Under the pieces are notes generated by a model. It was not told where the DNA came from, did no database searches, and worked only from the letters and a program-made list of their open reading frames with translations. Positions 6,125-8,993 of a stretch of DNA of 8,993 nt are shown piece by piece. Both the position numbers and the translations under genes were made by a program. Each line of letters begins with the position of its first letter. The stretch's first letter is position 1. Source of the DNA: Bacillota bacterium (GTDB taxonomy: Bacteria > Bacillota > Negativicutes > Sporomusales > UBA7701); contig JAEZLU010000100.1 of the NCBI GenBank assembly GCA_023415075.1, positions 1-8,993 on the forward strand, read 5' to 3'.

Positions 6125-6259
6125 ATGGAACGGATAAACTTTCCCCAGATCACCGGCCAATCGGACCTTTACGACCCCCGCAACCCCGGCCGCTACCACT
6201 ACGCCATCTTCCACCGGCTCGACGAACTTGAAGAGGAATACAAAAAACGGCTGGAATAG
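6125..6259 (+). CDS. Small protein of unknown function (44 residues)
   Basis: This ATG-to-TAG frame has a convincing SD, AGGGGGAC (6113-6120), four nt before the ATG, and codon use like its neighbours (third positions mostly C or G). The product MERINFPQITGQSDLYDPRN... is Pro/Asp/Tyr-rich in its first half. It ends in a charged, probably helical or coiled segment (FHRLDELEEEYKKRLE, 29-44). It has no signal peptide or membrane segment. I do not recognise a family. It lies 52 nt after the mug-type gene and 63 nt before the gene at 6323 on the same strand, so it may be co-transcribed with either. The AT-rich stretch at 6091-6110 just upstream could hold its own promoter, but I cannot define one. 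Confidence 0.65.
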   Translation: MERINFPQITGQSDLYDPRNPGRYHYAIFHRLDELEEEYKKRLE

Positions 6260-6269
6260 TACGTCGCCT

Positions 6270-6315
6270 CCTCCTGACAGTCAGCATATTATGTAGCATC
6301 AAGACTGTTAGGAGG
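6270..6315 (+). promoter_or_regulatory. Hairpin predicted to sequester the ribosome binding site of the 6323 gene
   Basis: CCTCCTGACAG (6270-6280) is complementary to CTGTTAGGAGG (6305-6315), giving 11 pairs with one G-U wobble and a 24-nt loop. The right arm contains the SD AGGAGG (6310-6315) of the gene starting at 6323, so a transcript carrying both arms would hide it. No T-run follows, so it is not a terminator. Inside the loop, TATTAT (6287-6292) matches five of six bases of a -10 box. The best -35 at 17-nt spacing (TCGCCT) is poor. A transcript starting near 6299 would lack the left arm and leave the SD open. Confidence 0.45.
6274..6284. repeat. 11-bp palindrome CTGAC-A-GTCAG
   Basis: A perfect 5-bp inverted repeat around one central A lies 38 nt upstream of the gene at 6323, immediately 5' of the -10-like TATTAT. 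Its position would suit a repressor operator. It also overlaps the left arm of the SD-sequestering hairpin, so the two structures would compete in RNA. The arms are short and chance cannot be excluded. Confidence 0.3.
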
Positions 6316-6322
6316 GCGTGTT

Positions 6323-6919
6323 ATGTTTATAGCCTGTGACGGGCATCCGGAGGCCGGCCATAAAGAGTGCTGCATCTTTAGCCGGGAGATGATCCGTTTG
6401 CGGGATTGTTTCCGCCTGCTGTGGTCACAGCATGTCTATTGGACCCGGATGGTCATCCTCGGCATCGCTTTCGATTCGCCCGATCTCGCCCAGACCACCG
6501 ACCGTCTGCTCCGTAATGTGCCCGATTTCGCCAGAACCTTGCGCTGTTTTTACTGCAAAGAGACAGTCAGCGAATTCAGCCGCCTGCTCAGGGACCACCT
6601 GGTACTCGCCGCCGAACTGGTCAAAGTCTCCAAGGCCGGCGACACTCAAGCAGCCGCCGACGTCGAAAGGCGCTGGTACGAAAACGCCGATGAAATCGCC
6701 GGCCTCATGAGCCATATCAACCCCTACTGGTCTTTCCACCATATGCGGGCGATGTGGCACAGGCATCTGGACCTGACCAAAGAAGAAGCTGTCGCCACCC
6801 TCGAGGGTAAGTTCAACAGGAGTATCGGCATCTTCGACCAAATCGAGTACCAGGCCATGATGATGGCCGACGACTTTTCCGACGGCATTATCTGCCAGTT
6901 CAACCTCGAGTGCTGCTGA
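6323..6919 (+). CDS. Helical protein of the family often mislabelled 'acetylglutamate kinase'
   Basis: From about residue 25 this 198-residue protein follows a family I recognise from Firmicutes: LRDCFRLLWSQHVYWTRMVI (26-45), SPDLAQTTDRLLRNVPDFA (52-70), LLRDHLVLAAELV (88-100), KAGDT (104-108), WYENADEIAGLMSHINPYW (118-136), HLDLTKEEA (148-156) and a closing IEYQAMMMADDFSDGIICQF (174-193). Databases often call it acetylglutamate kinase, but no amino-acid-kinase fold or nucleotide loop is visible; it looks all-helical and soluble. Its function is unknown. Unusual here are nine cysteines: C5, C16, C17 with H8 and H13 in the first 17 residues, C29, a CFYC pair at 75-78 where relatives I recall have no Cys, C191, and a terminal CC (197-198). 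These hint at metal or redox chemistry (inference). AGGAGGG (6310-6316) fixes the start; a hairpin may occlude it. A strong terminator follows the stop. Confidence 0.8.
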   Translation: MFIACDGHPEAGHKECCIFSREMIRLRDCFRLLWSQHVYWTRMVILGIAFDSPDLAQTTDRLLRNVPDFARTLRCFYCKETVSEFSRLLRDHLVLAAELVKVSKAGDTQAAADVERRWYENADEIAGLMSHINPYWSFHHMRAMWHRHLDLTKEEAVATLEGKFNRSIGIFDQIEYQAMMMADDFSDGIICQFNLECC

Positions 6920-6923
6920 CACC

Positions 6924-6959
6924 AAAGCCCCCGCCCATACGGCGGGGGCTTTATTTTAT
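6924..6959 (+). terminator. Intrinsic terminator after the 6323 gene, in the convergent gap with hisIE
   Basis: AAAGCCCCCGCC (6924-6935) pairs perfectly with GGCGGGGGCTTT (6941-6952), a 12-bp GC-rich stem with a 5-nt loop, followed by ATTTTATTT. It starts 4 nt after the stop at 6919. The T-rich tail overlaps the hisIE stop codon (6956-6958). On the minus strand the same stem is followed only by a short T-run, so it may also end the his operon, less efficiently. Confidence 0.93.
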
Positions 6960-7603
6960 TTACGCCGGTTGCGCAACTCGGCGAACAGTTCGGTCGGCGT
7001 GATATCGTGGTGGGCCAGCAAAACAAGGCAGTGGTACCACAGGTCGGCCATCTCGTAAAGGATTTCGCCCTTGGCGTCGTTCTTCGAAGCGATGATGGTT
7101 TCGGCCGCCTCCTCGCCCACCTTCTTCAAGATTTTGTCCCGTCCCTTTTCAAACAGATAGTTGGTGTAGGAGCCTTCCTTGGGGTTTTGCTTACGGTCGT
7201 TGATGACGTTGTAGAGCTCGTAGAGGATGGTCATGGCCGGGTTGTCGTAGGCGGCCGCCGCCGCCGTGTCGCGGGCCGGCCCCTCGCCGTCCAGGCGACG
7301 GCTGAAGCAGGAGAAGGTGCCTTCATGGCAGGCTGCCCCGGTCTGGTCAACCTTGACCAGCAGCGTGTCGCCGTCGCAGTCGTAGTATATTTCCCGCACC
7401 TTCTGAACATGGCCGGAGGTTTCGCCCTTCTGCCAGAGGGCCTTGCGGCTGCGGCTGTAGAACCAGGTCACGCCGCTGGCCAGCGTCTTCTCAACTGCTT
7501 CCTTATTCATATAAGCCACCATCAGCACCGCCCCCGAGGCGGCGTCCTGGATGACTGCCGGCACCAGGCCGTGGGCATCGAATTTTAGCTGCGTTAGACT
7601 CAT
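6956..7603 (-). CDS. hisIE: Bifunctional phosphoribosyl-AMP cyclohydrolase / phosphoribosyl-ATP pyrophosphatase
   Basis: This 215-residue fused enzyme catalyses two early histidine-pathway steps: PR-ATP to PR-AMP (HisE domain) and opening of the adenine ring of PR-AMP (HisI domain). HisI occupies about residues 1-105, with SRSRKALWQKGETSG (50-64), the metal-binding DCDGD cluster (75-79, D75/D77/D79) and the Zn cysteines C76, C92 and C99 in ACHEGTFSCF. HisE follows at about 124-212, with LYELYNVINDRKQNPKEGSY (128-146) and the acidic helix KVGEEAAETIIASKND (161-176), the usual Mg-pyrophosphate site. Both domains look complete. Its ATG overlaps the hisF stop (ATGA, 7600-7603), and a GGAGGT SD lies inside the end of hisF, so translation is likely coupled. 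It is the last gene of the his block and converges on the 6924 terminator. Confidence 0.97.
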   Translation of the reverse strand: MSLTQLKFDAHGLVPAVIQDAASGAVLMVAYMNKEAVEKTLASGVTWFYSRSRKALWQKGETSGHVQKVREIYYDCDGDTLLVKVDQTGAACHEGTFSCFSRRLDGEGPARDTAAAAAYDNPAMTILYELYNVINDRKQNPKEGSYTNYLFEKGRDKILKKVGEEAAETIIASKNDAKGEILYEMADLWYHCLVLLAHHDITPTELFAELRNRRK

Positions 7604-8358
7604 AATCTGACCTCCAGGCCGCGTGAGCGGAGATATTCCTTGACCTGACCGACGGTGAACTGCCCATAGTGGAAGACCGAGGCCGCCAATACGGCATCCG
7701 CCTTGCCGGCGGTCAGCACCTCGTAGAAATGGTCCATTTCGCCGGCGCCGCCCGAGGCGATTACCGGCACGTCGACCGCTGCCGACACCGTCCTTGTCAG
7801 CGGGATGTCGTAGCCGTCCTTGGTGCCGTCCTTATCCATGCTTGTCAGCAGAATTTCGCCGGCCCCGAGGTCGGTGCCCCGTTTGACCCACTCCAGCACG
7901 TCGATACCGGTAGGCGTCCGGCCGCCGTTGATATATACTTCCCACTTGTCCGGCCCCGTCTGGCGGGCATCCACCGCCAGGACGATGCACTGGCGGCCGA
8001 AGCGTTTGGCGCCTTCGGCCAGGATGACCGGATTCTTGACCGCCGCCGTGTTGAGCGACACCTTATCGGCGCCGGCTTTCAACATCTTGCGGATATCCTC
8101 GACCGTACGGATGCCGCCGCCCACCGTGAAGGGAATAAAAACGCGGGCGGCCGTCCGCCGCACCACGTCGACCATGGTCTCCCGCTCCTCGCTCGAGGCG
8201 GTGATATCGAGAAAAACCAGTTCGTCGGCCACTTCGCGGTCGTAAACCGTGGCCAGCTCCACCGGGTCGCCGGCATCGCGCAGGCCGACGAAGTTGGTGC
8301 CTTTGACCACCCGCCCGTCCTTGACATCCAGGCAGGGGATTATCCGTTTGGTATGCAT
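7600..8358 (-). CDS. hisF: Imidazole glycerol phosphate synthase cyclase subunit HisF
   Basis: A complete 252-residue (beta/alpha)8 barrel. HisF uses ammonia delivered by HisH to convert PRFAR into imidazole glycerol phosphate and AICAR. Both catalytic aspartates are at the canonical positions: D11 in IIPCLDVKDGRVVKG (6-20) and D130 in IVLAVDARQ (125-133). Phosphate-binding loops are visible at FTVGGGIRTVEDI (77-89) and VIASGGAGE, and LTSMDKDGTKDGYD is the expected sixth-strand region. The ATG at 8358 lies one base after the hisA stop, with GGAGG (8372-8368) at 9-nt spacing within hisA. HisH is not in the window; it would normally lie upstream of hisA, beyond the right edge. Confidence 0.97.
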   Translation of the reverse strand: MHTKRIIPCLDVKDGRVVKGTNFVGLRDAGDPVELATVYDREVADELVFLDITASSEERETMVDVVRRTAARVFIPFTVGGGIRTVEDIRKMLKAGADKVSLNTAAVKNPVILAEGAKRFGRQCIVLAVDARQTGPDKWEVYINGGRTPTGIDVLEWVKRGTDLGAGEILLTSMDKDGTKDGYDIPLTRTVSAAVDVPVIASGGAGEMDHFYEVLTAGKADAVLAASVFHYGQFTVGQVKEYLRSRGLEVRL

Positions 8359-8359
8359 G

Positions 8360-8993
8360 CTAGACCGCCTCCCCCCTGGCCGCTTTCAGGGCTTCGGCCA
8401 AGTTTACCGCACCGGTGTAGAGAGCCTTGCCGACGATGACCCCCTCGACGCCGTCGGCCTCAGCGGCCCGTACGGCGGCGATATCCGCCAGGCTGGCCAC
8501 GCCGCCGGAGGCGATTACCGGCACGCCGGCCGCCTTGGCCAGGGCCCGGGTGGCGGCGACGTTGACGCCGCCGAGGGTGCCGTCGCGGCTGATATCGGTA
8601 TAGATGATGCGGGCCACGCCGGCCTCAGCCATGCGGGCCGCCAGTTCCTCGGCGCCGACGCCGCCGCTCACGCCCCAGCCCTCGACTGCTACCACGCCGT
8701 CACGGGCGTCGATGCCGACAACGATGCGCTTGCCGTAGCCCAGGCAGGCCGCCCGCACCAGGAGCGGCTCGCGCACAGCCACCGATCCCAGGATGACGCG
8801 GGCCACGCCGGCGGCCAGGATGGCGGCGATGCTTTCGAGGCTGCGGATGCCGCCGCCCAGTTGTACCGGCAGGCCGGTGGCGGCGACGATCCTTTTGACA
8901 ATCTCCAGGTTGACAGGCGCGCCGGCCCGGGCGCCGTCGAGGTCGACCACATGCAGATACTCGGCCCCCTCAAGCGCCCAGCGGCGGGCCATG
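8360..8993 (-). CDS. hisA: ProFAR isomerase HisA (partial, N-terminus outside window)
   Basis: The frame is open to the right edge and about 210 codons are visible. HisA isomerises ProFAR to PRFAR, the substrate of HisF. The visible part includes EGAEYLHVVDLDGARAG, the phosphate-loop LPVQLGGGIRSLESI (41-55 of the fragment), VVGIDARDG with one of the two catalytic aspartates (D95 of the fragment), YTDISRDGTLGG (131-142) and VIASGGVASLADI (159-171). The first catalytic Asp and roughly 30-40 N-terminal residues lie outside. The Met encoded at 8992 is internal: family members begin with an 'AIDIKxG' strand well before the ARRW...EGAEYLHVVDLDGA segment. Gene order hisA-hisF-hisIE with near-zero spacing is the usual one. 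Any operon promoter or leader is outside the window. Confidence 0.96.
   Translation of the reverse strand, partial: MARRWALEGAEYLHVVDLDGARAGAPVNLEIVKRIVAATGLPVQLGGGIRSLESIAAILAAGVARVILGSVAVREPLLVRAACLGYGKRIVVGIDARDGVVAVEGWGVSGGVGAEELAARMAEAGVARIIYTDISRDGTLGGVNVAATRALAKAAGVPVIASGGVASLADIAAVRAAEADGVEGVIVGKALYTGAVNLAEALKAARGEAV

Noticed and set aside
6323..6919. Acetylglutamate kinase (argB) as the product name
   Set aside because: No amino-acid-kinase glycine loops or nucleotide-binding motifs, and 198 residues is shorter than ArgB. The name is a propagated mislabel for this family.
8360..8992. The ATG at 8992 as the hisA start
   Set aside because: The segment beginning there corresponds to residues well inside HisA. 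The first strand with the catalytic Asp is missing, so the gene continues past the right edge.
1..8993. Many short GCCGGC-type words that look like repeats or CRISPR-like arrays
   Set aside because: They fall inside genes at Ala/Gly codons with no regular spacing, so they reflect base composition.

Overview
The window is GC-rich DNA with a strong G/C preference at third codon positions, compact operons and strong Shine-Dalgarno (SD) sequences. It carries a ferredoxin-type Fe-S protein, a protein of the family often mislabelled 'acetylglutamate kinase' in Firmicutes genomes, and a fused hisIE. Together these suggest an anaerobic, high-GC Firmicute, perhaps of the Sporomusa-type Negativicutes. 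That placement is inference from protein flavour; there is no rRNA or other phylogenetic marker in the window.

Layout. (1) 1-467, minus: 5' part of a UlaG-like metallo-beta-lactamase-fold hydrolase, running off the left edge. (2) 590-3026, plus: a probable three-gene operon divergent from it, with an Lrp/AsnC-type regulator, a winged-helix/4Fe-4S protein and an EamA (DMT) transporter, spaced by 14 and 17 nt. (3) 3040-3117: a convergent terminator region with a long hairpin. (4) 3125-5473, minus: a three-gene operon read as DJ-1/PfpI-family protein, an unrecognised Cys-tailed protein, then a Gate-domain (nucleoside recognition) membrane protein. (5) 5563-6919, plus: a Mug-type uracil-DNA glycosylase, a 44-residue protein of unknown function, and the 'acetylglutamate kinase'-mislabelled helical protein. 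The SD of the last is contained in one arm of a predicted hairpin. A strong intrinsic terminator follows. (6) 6956-8993, minus: the distal end of the histidine operon, hisA (5' end outside the window), hisF, hisIE, with 1-nt and 4-nt (ATGA) junctions.

How the genes work together. HisA, HisF and HisIE are consecutive middle steps of histidine synthesis and form a textbook block. The Lrp-type protein is the obvious candidate regulator of the Fe-S protein and the EamA exporter, and possibly of the divergent hydrolase. The minus-strand operon with the DJ-1, unknown and Gate genes is the most unusual grouping: a Cys-nucleophile enzyme, a possibly NagB/RpiA-fold protein with a Cys/His tail and an 8-helix membrane protein, with translational coupling between the last two.

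I see no tRNA, rRNA, CRISPR array, insertion sequence or prophage gene. No complete, convincingly new system is demonstrated. The best leads are the DJ-1/unknown/Gate operon, the Cys-rich variant of the mislabelled family at 6323, and the SD-sequestering hairpin in front of it.
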